From Symbiodinium natans (lineage: Eukaryota > Sar > Dinophyceae > Suessiales > Symbiodiniaceae): a DNA stretch of 64,000 nt. Positions 34,021 through 45,082 of this stretch are shown piece by piece (position 1 is the first letter of the stretch; each line of letters opens with the position of its first letter). A program made the position numbers and the translations under genes. The stretch lies in contig CAJNDS010002739.1 in assembly GCA_905221605.1 (NCBI GenBank), positions 179,600 through 243,599 on the forward strand, given 5' to 3'. The notes below the pieces were generated by a model. It saw only the letters and a program-made list of their open reading frames with translations. It was not told where the DNA came from and did not search any database.

Positions 34021-37000
34021 CATCATGTTGAAGTCGCTCGATATGCTTGAGATGTGAGGGCCGTGCTTTGAAGCGGAGGTACTCGTATCTGCATGTGGTG
34101 CGGTGTGGGCACGTTCGCTCTTAGGACATGCTCCTCGTCAACCCGAACCGCGGTTTCGGTTGGCACCAGGTCGGTTGTACCCAAGTGGAACTGGAAAATC
34201 CTGGAGCCTCTGGATAGCTTTCACCATCTGTCACCTGCACCAGGACAACCAGAACGGTCCCATCGAGTTTGACGATGCAGTCCGATGGTGAACGCCTGAG
34301 TAAGCTGCTGTTGGCTCTTCTTGACTCTTCTTGCTGTTACTCGGGTGCGTGGAGTGGCCTGTGAGAACCTGAGACCTGGTCTCAATCTGATCCTGAGCCC
34401 AAGCTGAGGTGGGTGGCCATGGATGCCTGTGGTCAGGCAAGTTGCCGCCATGCTGATGACTGCACGTGTCTGACCCCTCTGCCCCAAGAAAAGTATCAAG
34501 AAAATGGGCTCCCTTTATGATCCTTTCATGTCCCCAAATATAGTACGTAACATCTCCTTGAAGCACACCTGAATACCCCCACAAGCGTCTCTTCCTTTTC
34601 GGAGTCCCCTGGTTCTCGAAGTTCTCTCCTTCATGCCCCGACTTGTCTCGACTCAATTAGGGCCCTCTGGGCCCTCTGCGTACCTTCGCGTGCTAGGCAT
34701 TGCCAGGCCCTAGGCTTGGTATTGTACAGGGAAAGGTCGGGAAAGGTCGGGAGAGGCCGGGAAAGGGCGGGAAAGGCCGGGAAACGCGCGTAGCTGATGC
34801 ATCACCTGTGAGGATGGAATTGGTGCTCCTGAGTATTTGTTGGGGTCGCACCGCAACCAGCCGGCTGCTCAGCTCGCAGCACTGTTCCAGAGACCATCCC
34901 TCAGAATGAGGACAGGGATGCATGCCCTGTAACTTGAGGTCTGTCAGCAGTGACGCTGCCCGCCTGCCTTGTTTGTCACGGAGAGCTGAAGCTTGAAGAT
35001 CCTAGGAGCTCTGTAGTAGTGACGAGATGTGGCAGGTCTTCGTCAATCTGGAGGACACTTGCACCACCTCCTGCCAACCGCCAAGCTTTGCACTTACCCC
35101 AAAGAAAGTGAAATCCCAAATGATATCAACTGGCCGAAATGTGCGTAAACCTGTACAAGCTAAGGGCCCTCACACCATAAGAGCTGTACACAGCAAAAAG
35201 AAAGAGGGCGAGCTTGATAGGGTCGTTCCACTGCGGCCACACAGTCGGCTCCAGCTTAAACTCGCTGCTATATCTTGAGTCGTCCCTGAACCGCAAAGTG
35301 TTTCTAGCCCTGACCCGAAGGACGGCGACCTTTCAGGCTTTCCCAGGAGCACCAGGCGGAAGTTTTGCAGCTTTGCACGGTAGGATTGGTGTTAAGGAAT
35401 TAGGGTCGAGGTCTCTTAAGGGTGAGTCTCCAGAAGCCGGAAGCAAAGAACTATTCCCGGAGTTGTAGGGTTCAGGCGTTTTGACGGCGGCAGTGATATG
35501 CAAGTTGAGCCAGTTTTCAGGCCGTACTGCTGGCTGCCGGTGTAGAAGGGCTGAGTCTGTCGGCCGTCAGAGAACCGGCTTGCCAGGTACACGCCTGAGC
35601 CGGGAGATTTAATCATCTGGAACGCCCGCACCAGTGGGGACCCTAGTCAAGATGCAGCTCTCTCACACCTCGCTTTGCTGCTTTGCTGTGGGCGCAGCTT
35701 TTGCAGAGCATCCCAAACTGCGAACACTTGTGGCTTCAGTTCACCGCATCGTGGCGCCGCCGGGCCAGAAGTGGGTGGACCGCTTGCGACTTCTTGTGAC
35801 CGACCACAATTGTGGCATTGTGCTATCAATATTCTTGTGACCGATCACTGTTGTGACATGAGAATAACAATAGCGTACTTTCATATAGTATAGAATCTTA
35901 GTACATTTTGTAAAATGCACAAATAGTGCACAAATATGTTCATATGATCATAACATCTGATCACATAGGGCCTGCCTAACGGGGTTGACATTTGCGCTTC
36001 TCGAGGACGGCACTCAGCGCCGCGCGATCGGTGGTACCATGGCCAAGGTCGTTTGCTTTGAAGTCTCCCTTTTGAAGGATGCGATTTTTTGGCCTTGGCA
36101 GGCTGGCGCAAAGTACATCAACAAGGGCGGTGCCAGCGGCATCAGTGACCTTGCAGGCGCGAACGTGGTCTTGGCATGTGCCTCTTTGGGATAGTTTCCC
36201 GGCTAGTTTGGGCTCTGGGGTCGAGGACATGACCAGAAGAACGGTGAGCTGCTCGGAGGCCCCCTTCTCAGCAAAGAGAGCTTTTTGGAACAACTTCTGT
36301 TTAATTTCGGGGGGCGTTTGGGGGAGAGAAGTTTTACAGGTGCCTGAGCCGATCAGAAGCAGCAAAACCAGGGTGCCGGTGACATCTTCCGGTGATGTGT
36401 GCAGGCCCCTACTTCCCGCGCATTTTTCCCGAACGCGTTGAGGAGGAAGAGGCGAGTTGGTGTGTCGGGATCAGATGTCCGGGTGCTTCGGGCCTCGGGC
36501 ATAGTCATCAGCTTTTGAAGTGCCCTGTCTTCTGGCTATTCCTTTCGGCTCGAGCCGGCGTACCTGGTGTGCCTCATTTCATCTCACTTCCCTCTTGCAC
36601 CAAGGCCCGATGCTGGTGCTATTTGGCGCATGTTGATGTTTCGATGTTTCCGCACATCCGCGAGAGGCTACTCTCCTTTGCCATGCTGCATGCTGCATCC
36701 GCAAGTAGGCGCGATGTACTTGTCAAGTTCTGGAGCTGCGAGCTTTGCTGCTGTTTCGCTCTTCAGAGAGTCGTTGCTAAGCAGACCCCCTACAATTTTG
36801 CAGCAGCACGGCGGCTCTCTGCGGCATGAGCTCGGTAGCATCATAGAGAGCTGCGACTCCAGGCAAACCACAGCTCGCCGCACGGCGATCCTGGCAGAGC
36901 CCGCTGTCCGCTCCACCAAGGTGCCACAGCTGGGCCGGGGGGCACTTAATAATCAATTAATTATTAATTAACAATTAAGTAATTATTAATTAATTATTAA

Positions 37001-37180
37001 TGTTGCTTGTGTGAGTCTTTCTTGGGGCCTACAGGGACCCAAGGGGATGGAAGCTCCGGATGGCGACGGTCGACTGGGCAGGTGCACGGCGCCACGCCAT
37101 TCTTCGACAAGCCTGAGAGGAGGGGAGCCCATGGAGCATTCAGCAACTCCGAAGACCCCCACAAGATGCATGCCTGATGA
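34021..37180. other. gap between kinesin and cyclic-nucleotide-binding exons
   Basis: Nothing here is recognised with confidence. It may hold the kinesin tail: a piece at 35498-35550 reads QVEPVFRPYCWLPV on the + strand. A frame at 35651-35840 (KLRTLVASVHRIVAPPGQKW) looks weakly coding. A stretch near 36800-36930 (HELGSIIESCDSRQTTARRT) could be an N-terminal exon of the next gene. A tract of ten-base GGGAAAGGTC-type repeats lies at 34730-34796. Confidence 0.3.
36948..37003. repeat. AT-rich palindromic tract
   Basis: TAATTATTAATTAA-type units repeat in both orientations and can fold on themselves. No function is assigned. Confidence 0.85.
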
Positions 37181-37186
37181 AGCCCG

Positions 37187-38373
37187 AGGATTCGTCGCCT
37201 GCTGAGCAGGGCCCTCAACGAGGCCGCAGATCCTTTGGGAAGCTATCTGGAGGCCCTGACGATGCTTCGTGAAGCACCAAGAATACGGCATCGAACTTGG
37301 AGCTGTGCATGGCATTCTCGCGGGCAGGAACTGGATGCAGATCATTTCCAGAAGCTCATCGATGCCTTTCGGCCACACAAGGTACGTGGGTCGGCTCGCC
37401 TTGCACTCACAGCACCGAGCTTGTTGTTCACCTTTGTTAATGCTCCAGGTGCCCAGGGATGCCTACGTCATCGTGCAAGGCCACTATGTGGAGCAAGACA
37501 AGCCTGGCCTGTTCGTGCTAGAGGCCCTGCAAGTGTTCTTGGAAAGTTTGGAAGTTCAATTTGAAAGTTCCCGTATGCCGTCCTCATCCATCTCCGCAGG
37601 ACGGTGTGCTGGAAGCTCTCAAAGCAGACAAGTACGAGGAGTGCCTCTGCAGCTCGTCTTCCGTCAAGATGGGGGAGGGCGCCCTCCGAGCGCTCGGGAC
37701 ATCTCGGGACCAGGAGCGAGTCGTGCAGACCTACACACAGTGCAGACCTTGGAGAGAAGGAGTTCACTTATGGTGCATTCAATGGGCACGCCCTGAGGCC
37801 TGGCAGTATCTTTGGTGAGCTGGCGGTGGTCCATCAGGCCCGATGTTTAGTGGAACCGTGCTGGTGGCCGTGACCGCGCTGTCAAGTCCCGTTGTTATTC
37901 TGTGAATGTTTGAAATTGTGAGGCCCCTCGTGCTGCGACCGTGGTTGCGCGAACTGCTGCGACCTTGACTCGCAAGTGACCGCCGTTTGAGATTCGCCGA
38001 GTAGTTGCCAGCAAGGATTCGATGATTTGGTCTGTCAGCAGACAGACCGTCCACGCGATCACTTGCTCGTACCAGGATGCCCCCATTCTGCAACACAGTT
38101 GCGCAGCCAGGGCTCAAAGGGATGAACCCTCGCATCAATAATTTAGGGTCGGAGAAAAGTGGGAGGTTCAATTTTAGGGGAGTGGTGGACCAAGCCCTAC
38201 AGCTCCGCAGGAGGCAAAGCGGAAGTACTACGATCGGAAGCTGCTGTCTTTTCCTGAGTCCTTCAAATTGCGCACGTGCCGGAACTGTTCTTTTTCTCTC
38301 TCCCTCTCCCTCTCCCTCTCCCTCTCCCTCTCCCTCTCCCTCTCCCTCTCCCTCTCTCCCTCTCCCTCTCCCT

Positions 38374-38423
<50 letters not shown>

Positions 38424-39860
38424 TTCTTGGAACGAACCCCGGATGTCTGAACCCGGGTAAAGGCTAACCCTGGGCATGAAACAAATCTCATTACTACTCT
38501 TAATCGTGCTAGAAAATGGGCCACGAGTCCTCTTCTGGGTGCTCCAGACCGCTCTGATCAATATGACAGAAGATGCCACAAGCCTCATTCGGTCTAAGGT
38601 TGAAGGAGTATGGGTTTTTAGTCTGGGCCCTTGGCCTTTGTAGGTGCAATGTGCCGACCCTGACAGGTAGAGGTGTATATCGGTTGCTGTATCATATATA
38701 GCGACCCAGGTTTTGGAGCCCATACTTTGAACCCGGGATTTTGAGCCAAAACCCAGGTCCGTCGAAGTGCTTCAGCCCCTCAATGAGGAAGAGCGTCAGC
38801 AGGTGCCCCAAAGGTTTTCGGGGAGGGGTGGGGGGGGGGGGTAGTTTGGAGGAGAATATTGCAAAGAACCCTGCAGTGCCGTGCCCTTCCAGAGAATCGC
38901 ACAGAACCCTGCAAAAACTTGAGCAGAGTATTTTTGCGGAGAAATGCCGCAGAGTATCAGCCTGCTGAGGTTTAGGGTGGGGATGTTGGAGTATCGTCTT
39001 TTTCGCAAGTCTGTGTGTCTGTAGTACATCAACACACCTATCCAGGCAGCCTCGCTGAATGCAGATACTTCGTAGATCTTCGTAGCTGTACCAGCTCAGT
39101 TCCTAGACTGCTGCGCAGGTCATCGAATGTCTGAGGACGCACCTGGTTTACCACATGTTCACTGTTCTGTGTTCCTCGACAGTCTCAGATGTTGGCCAGG
39201 ACTCGTCTTTACGACCCTGGCCAAGTCATCATCCGAGAAGGCGATGAAGGACAAACCTACACGGCGGTGCAGCTTGTCCGGCTGTGGTGCAGTGACAGTT
39301 GAAAGGACACGAGTTCTTCTTGCTGCTAGAGGGGGAAGCCATCGCGTCGAAGGACTTCCCTGCGTTGATGTGAAGTTGCCTGACATCTTGACTTGAAACG
39401 CTCCACATCCCGCTACTCGCTCTGAAGAACGGCCGCGATGTCAAGACCTACCAGCCGCAGACTCGGGGGGGCCCGGGGGAATTCGGTGCGCGACAGTCGA
39501 TTGAGTCATTAGAGTAGCTGAGAAGCATTATGTGTGCGAGCTTAAGTAACCTCAACAGGCTCAGTCCAAGTCTGCTGTGTTGTGAAATGTTGCAAGCACA
39601 CTTCCTTCTTGGCCCAGCCCTTGGAAGGCCAGGGGACTACTTTGGAGAGCTGGCGCTCATGTACGCCAGGTGCGTAGTTTCGGTGCCTTGCAAAACTTAA
39701 GGACTTACATCTTCACTCAGTCACTATACCTCTTCTAAACGTCGAAGAAGTAAGTGACTAGCTTCTTGCCAGTCCCCGCGCGGCCACCGTGACTGCCGTG
39801 AGCGACTGCACCCTCGCCGTTCTGGCAGAGGAGGAGTTCCGCAGGCACCATGCAGAGAAG
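37187..39860 (+). CDS. tandem cyclic-nucleotide-binding (CNB) domains
   Basis: A regulatory module binding cAMP or cGMP. A lead-in exon is at about 37187-37245 (RIRRLLSRALNEAADP). CNB-A: 37328-37381 (ELDADHFQKLIDAFRPHK), 37449-37523 (DAYVIVQG), 37600 on (DGVLEALKADKYEE), about 37745-37837 (PGSIFGELAVVHQ) and 37923-37975 (APRAATVVA). The last two join into the phosphate-binding cassette. Linker: 38211 to about 38260 and 38757-38802 (EVLQPLNEEERQQ). CNB-B: about 39200-39256 (YDPGQVIIREGDEGQTY), about 39310-39350 (EFFLLLEGEAIASKD), a short exon ending at 39453 (DVKTYQ), 39628-39669 (PGDYFGELALMYA) and 39773-39860 (SPRAATVTAVSDCTLAVL). Cassette Glu and Arg are conserved in both. The order resembles PKG or PKA regulatory subunits; a kinase domain follows 5 kb downstream. 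Confidence 0.88.
38291..38420 (+). repeat. (CCCTCT)n / (CT)n microsatellite
   Basis: A pure pyrimidine array on the transcribed strand inside the intron between the CNB-A and CNB-B exons. It creates the 314-codon minus-strand open frame at 37779-38723, which is an artefact. Confidence 0.96.
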
Positions 39861-40504
39861 GTAGCTAGAAGGGCAGCGGTACAGCACTGCTGCGTAAGAT
39901 ATGACCTCTCTGCTGTGCCGAGGTTGCTCGGTCCCCTCGCCAAATTTCACGATGCCGAGAACAGTCCGGCGCTCGTTGGCGTTCCGCTGCAATCTGCTGT
40001 AGCACGGTGCCTTTTTGCGAAGGTGGAGAGGGGTAGGGTTTTCAAGGCAGCGTTTTGGTCTTGTAGGGTGGTTCAAGAATTTACCCCACAGGCGGCCCGT
40101 GGATCAGGCTTCTTGTAGCGACCCCGAGGTGCAACTTCTCGTTGGTCTTCCTCCTCACCGCGGCGGTCCGGTGATTGGGAAGGCTGGTCGGCATGTTGGT
40201 ATTGCTCGAAACCAAACTTAAACACTAAACATTACGAGAGTCCTTTTTGTTGGGGGGGGGGGGGGTTGTTATTCAGTTAATCGCTTCCATGACGAAAGGC
40301 GCCTATGTGGGACCCTGGTTTAGAACAACCCACCCCACATGCAAGATGTCGATGATCGTGGATGGCGGATGCATATGATGAGCGTGCAACCACTATCACA
40401 CAACCAACTTCACTATACGTGTGTGGAGTCTTGTGCCAGGTGACTTACGGCGGGCTTCAAGCACTCGAAGCACTGTAGCAGGCTCGAGAAATGAGAGTTT
40501 TTCA

Positions 40505-40507
<3 letters not shown>

Positions 40508-40600
<93 letters not shown>
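40508..40600 (+). repeat. (TG)n microsatellite
   Basis: About 46 TG units on the + strand, followed by a T-run. Non-coding. Confidence 0.98.
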
Positions 40601-40602
<2 letters not shown>

Positions 40603-43263
40603 TTTTCTCAGAGGGTGCTTTACTGTGCTGGCAATGTGCTGCAAAGTTTATAGGTTTTGAGAGCCTCAGTGGCGTGAGGGTGTCCACAAGCATTAGGACA
40701 TTGAGCATGGGACAACACGGCTGGTTCACGCGTAGGCAACCACGACAGGAGTTCTAGTTCGCATCAGTGGACAGCCAGTTTTGTGTGGAGTGCCGTCTTC
40801 GGGTACTTCTTTGTTGATACACTCGTGTCACCACCCTCATTACAAGTCTGCGCCATCTGTCAGGATGCCGTGAATGCTTTGATGAGCACCCCGCGCGCAG
40901 CTCGTGCCCCAAGCCGCACCCACAGTTCCCTACCAACTCATTGATAGTAGTTCCCTGCTGATGGAGGTATTCGACAGCCGGTCGACCATCCAGATTGTCG
41001 TGCCGTTGAATTCGACAGTTCCCACGCCTTTGCAGCCTTATCCTGGCTTCGCAGCCTCCTAGGTACAACAATTCGAGAGACAATGGAACGGAAGCCGTGG
41101 CGGTGACAGTAGAGAAGGAAATCCTCGTTGTACTTCTGAAGCCGGATGCAGAATGCACCTTCAACATTGGTTCCTCATTCCTGTTATGCTGCAATGCTGT
41201 TGAGCCCCCCCTCAATTCCTACTACTGTCCCCGGCTGTGGTCAGTGCATGAACCGCTTTTGCTTTTGACTCTTACTTTGACAGCTTGAGTTGGTGCCAGG
41301 GGTAGCGTCACAGTCCCATGACGTCATGGCATGTTTGTGGCTTGGAGGCCGGACTGTCAGCCTCGAATCCCCACCCTTCTCGTCACGGCAGCTGCTTCAA
41401 CCGGGTTAGTGTTCAGGCACTGCTCCTTGCCAGAGTTCTAAGAGAGCCCGAATCATGATGGCTTTTGTCGGAGCAGCTCCCTCACCTCATGCCAGAATTA
41501 GGTGCCCCCATGAGTTTGAAAGGAAGTCCAAAGGACCCTCCCTTTCCGAAGACGCGCTGTGAGTGGGCGTCGGTGTCTTTGAGTCTGGAGAGGTCTGGCT
41601 AAGCCTGACACTCCACAGGATCGCAGCTCCCTGGGAGGCTTTCTCAGCCTTCCTCCAGTGTTGCAGGACACCGACACATTTAAGATTGAAAAAGAAGAAA
41701 GGTGCCAAGCCTGGTGTTGAGTTTGTCCAGGAAGGTGCATGCAAATTTAAATCCTAAACCATCCTGAAACAATCGCAGGCCGTCCGTGCCGCGAACGGCA
41801 TCGTCGGCCGCTCTCCCCAGCCCCAAGCTGAGTCTCAAAGCTTTATAGCGGCGTAGATTCTACGGCTATAGGGCTATCGGGTCATAGGGTCACAGGGTCA
41901 TAGGTTGAGGGTAGAGTTTAGGCACGAGGTTCAGGCTTTAGGGTACGCATGAGACGCGTTCTCGTGTAGATGCTGCAGCCGGAGTAAAGCGTGTGAATCG
42001 AGCAAGTGGGCTTTCAGGAAGATCGTGAATCTGGGGGTGACGCTGGCCTCCAATGCGAGCAAGTATGTTTCATTCTCAAAGGCCTTGACCTCAGACATGC
42101 GATCTCCTGGGAAGCTGGAGTTTAAGGCTCAGGGTCCCCTTGGGGCCCCCTTGGGCATCGCGTGTTCCTTCTGCACCTGGCCTGAGGTCGTTGGGAAGAA
42201 AGACTGAGACATCTGCTCAGGCTGTAGATTTTTCCAGGGGAGAGCGCCAAGCACGCAGAGCAACATCAGGCAATCCAAGCCTTGTAAGATACAAAGGCTG
42301 TTGCATTCATCATTGTTATGTACGGATGTCATAGTCTCAACCTGCGCTCTTCTACTGAACTGACCAAATTCATCTAGAATGCTTGCTCATGGCGTCGCCG
42401 GAGCATGGAAGAGCCTTGGCTTCATTCAGCGTGGCTTGGTATTTCTGGTCTCGCGCCCATGGGGCAATCTGCCATTCTGTGAAGTATCGGGGTAGCTGTA
42501 GGCAAGGCAAGGGCAGCTCTCCTGTCAGATTTTGTGGCGTTGTTACACTGTTTCTCTTTACTTCCTCACATAGGGGTTGTTCTGAATTCAAATCCCCACT
42601 CAGATACTTTGTATGAAAGCAAAAGCGTGCCGGCTCTCATCAGGCTGGGACGCTATGGGCAGATTCTGAAGAAGCAGATCTTCCGCAGCCATGCTGCACC
42701 CTCAAGTGTCGGCATTCTGGTGTACTTCGCAGTGCGCTTCAGTGCAACTCTTGGAAGGTGGTGCTGCAGGGCTCGCGATCAGTTGTTCAGGGGCTCCATG
42801 GGGTCTATGAGCTCCTCTCGCTTGTTGGAGTTGCAGGCAGTCTGCAGCTTGTAGTCGGAGTTCGGCTCAGGCATCGATTCTTCATGTGTCAGCCCAAGTG
42901 CTCGCCTGAGCTCAGGGTGGCTCCCCGCCCCCAAAAAATTGATTTCCGTGCCGCTGCTGAGGTGTTTTTTAAGTTCGTGGCCACTGTGACCTAACAGAGG
43001 ATGAAACGCCTGAGGATGCATCTGCTTCATCCCTGAAAAGCATCGTGTTCTTCCCTTCTGTCAAAACTTCGTCAGCTCGCACTTTCGCGCTGTTCTTTGT
43101 CTTCTTGTGGCGGGGATGCTGGATGCAGGAGCATTTTTGTGCACCAAGTGCAAGGTGGAAATTTGTTTCCAAGAGTACGGAGTCTCACGCCCACACCAAG
43201 TTGGCACGGGGCTCCATCTGCTCAGACCCGCCCCCCTTTTGCAAAGTTCGCGCGGACAGGTCC

Positions 43264-43395
43264 ACTTGGAGGTTCAGGGCACTTCTAACCCTAGTTATGA
43301 CTGTACTTATAAGCGACCCACGTCCCCTTAGTGCCCGAAGTAGGCGACAGGTAGACTCATAATTTGGTGTTATAAGTAGCCATGAACTTCCAAGT
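43264..43395. mobile_element. palindromic element, family B copy 1
   Basis: Begins ACTTGGAGGTTCAGGG and ends with the inverted form CCATGAACTTCCAAGT. The same terminal sequence occurs at 47269 and 57417. It lies in the non-coding stretch between the CNB and kinase exons. Confidence 0.68.
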
Positions 43396-45082
43396 AGCAA
43401 CTGGCAGTCACTTTTGCCGCACTGTGACATAGCCAGGCAGCTCCCAGAACCCAGGTGGAGCCCCATCATTTGGAGCATGTCTTGTGGGGATTTCTCAAGA
43501 ACCAGCACGGACACCGTCCGGCCGCTTTAAGGATTTCTTGGCTTTGGCAAGCCCCCAGCAGATTTTTGTGGCATGCCCTCCGCTCTGCCTCCTGGGAGGG
43601 TTGGAGACCCAGGAAACGCTAAGGAGCGGATGACGTGAAAGTGACATTTTCCACAGGTTTCCTTTCAAGAGTGTACGACTGTCCTTTCATGTGCGTCTGT
43701 TCCGTAGACCGGCATCATCATCGCTTGATTCAGGCCAGTCGCGCCTCTGGACACTTGCTGCTGTTGAATAGTTTTACATCTGAGAGCATCGCTGCTGGGC
43801 CGACGAGGCTTTGCGATGCTGCCGCCGCAGCTCATCAAGAGCACCATCAATGGTTGAGCAATGTTGGCTACACTATTCACCGGGCAAGCTGCAGCTAGCA
43901 CTAACTGGCCAAGAGTTGACCATTTCATTCGGTTGTGATCCGGGAGAGCATGTGCTTGGCGGATCGCTACTTAGTGGCATTCTGTGTTTATGCGCTGTAC
44001 TGGTTTGGCAAACTGCAGCCGCTTTGCAAAATGAATCTGGCCACTTCTCCAAAATGTGGGTCTGTTTGGGTTCCTTATTCTGAGGCGTCCCCGACTATTA
44101 AGGGTAACCAAAAAGGGAACACACTTTAGCGATTGACCATATGGATGATTCGAGCCCCATATGCTTTCGATACTGCGGACGACGCATCATGCTCCAACAC
44201 GCGTGCGCGTGGCCATCTCAGCGAATTAGGCTGCTAGGCTGTGCATTCATGGAAGTCGGAACATGGGGTCTTTTATTCTAACGCGCGGCTAGACTTCCTC
44301 ACTCAGTTCGGTTTAAATCAAGGCATGTTTTCGTTCATCGTATCATGTCGGATTGTTGTTCCAGCATTGGGTGGCGAGCGTCGCTGACTTGCGTGGACCT
44401 TGCCTGGCCCAGCCTCCACGCCTATGCCTTGTCCCAAAGCCGGCAAGCGAGGACGGGTTTGGTTGGTAGTTGTTTTCTTGGGTGCTGGCAGCAAGTATTG
44501 CTATTTCACACGCCTGCCTATTCACTCTGTCGCAGGAAGAACCTTGGGTGCTGTGCCTGAAGGGCCTTCGGCTCCTAGGCTGAAGACATCATGACTTTGG
44601 TTTGTCGCGTTGTCCGTCAGTTATTGCCTGCTAGCTTTGGAAGCATGTTGCATGAGTCTCGTGGACAGACATGTGGCAGTTGCCCTTTTTCTTCCACGTG
44701 GCCCGTGTAAGTCTTGGCTGCAACTCAGGAAACAAGAAAGCAAATCAGCTTCGGAAATGTCCAGCGCTTACAAGCTCTCCTGTAAAGTCAGGACATAGGA
44801 GAATCCCCTTTGTGGCTTCTGAACCTGACGCCATGTTAGAGCTGACAGATCCCCATACTCCTCGAAGAATCATGAAACCTGTAGCGAGGCGGCATCGCCA
44901 AACGTGGCTGCCGCGGAGGACGGGGGGGGGGGCAGAAACGAACATGTGCCCTTGCAAAACATGTGCCCTGCAGAGTGCGGAGCTAAACTTGGGAGCAACT
45001 TCGGCTGAGGGCTAGGGGTTGGATGCTTGAGCCGGCCGGAGACTGGCGTTGCGCTACGTCGCACTGAATCGTCCGTTGTCCA

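Larger units (their letters stand above)
39861..45082 (+). other. 5 kb between CNB and kinase exons, with weak exon candidates
   Basis: Mostly non-coding. Weak + strand exon candidates are 41780-41850 (AVRAANGIVGRSPQPQAES), 42026-42063 (VNLGVTLASNASK), about 42628-42690 (ALIRLGRYGQILKKQIF) and about 42757-42820. They could be linker exons joining the CNB and kinase parts, or the end of one gene and start of the next. No third CNB cassette was seen. Confidence 0.35.

Noticed and set aside
37838-37875. Frameshift in the CNB-A cassette
   Set aside because: Reading straight on after FGELAVVHQ loses the motif, but a GC-donor intron from 37838 to 37922 joins it to APRAATVV, so no frameshift is needed.
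37779-38723. 314-codon minus-strand open frame
   Set aside because: Its middle is the GAGAGG translation of the CCCTCT microsatellite and it covers + strand CNB exons. Not a gene.
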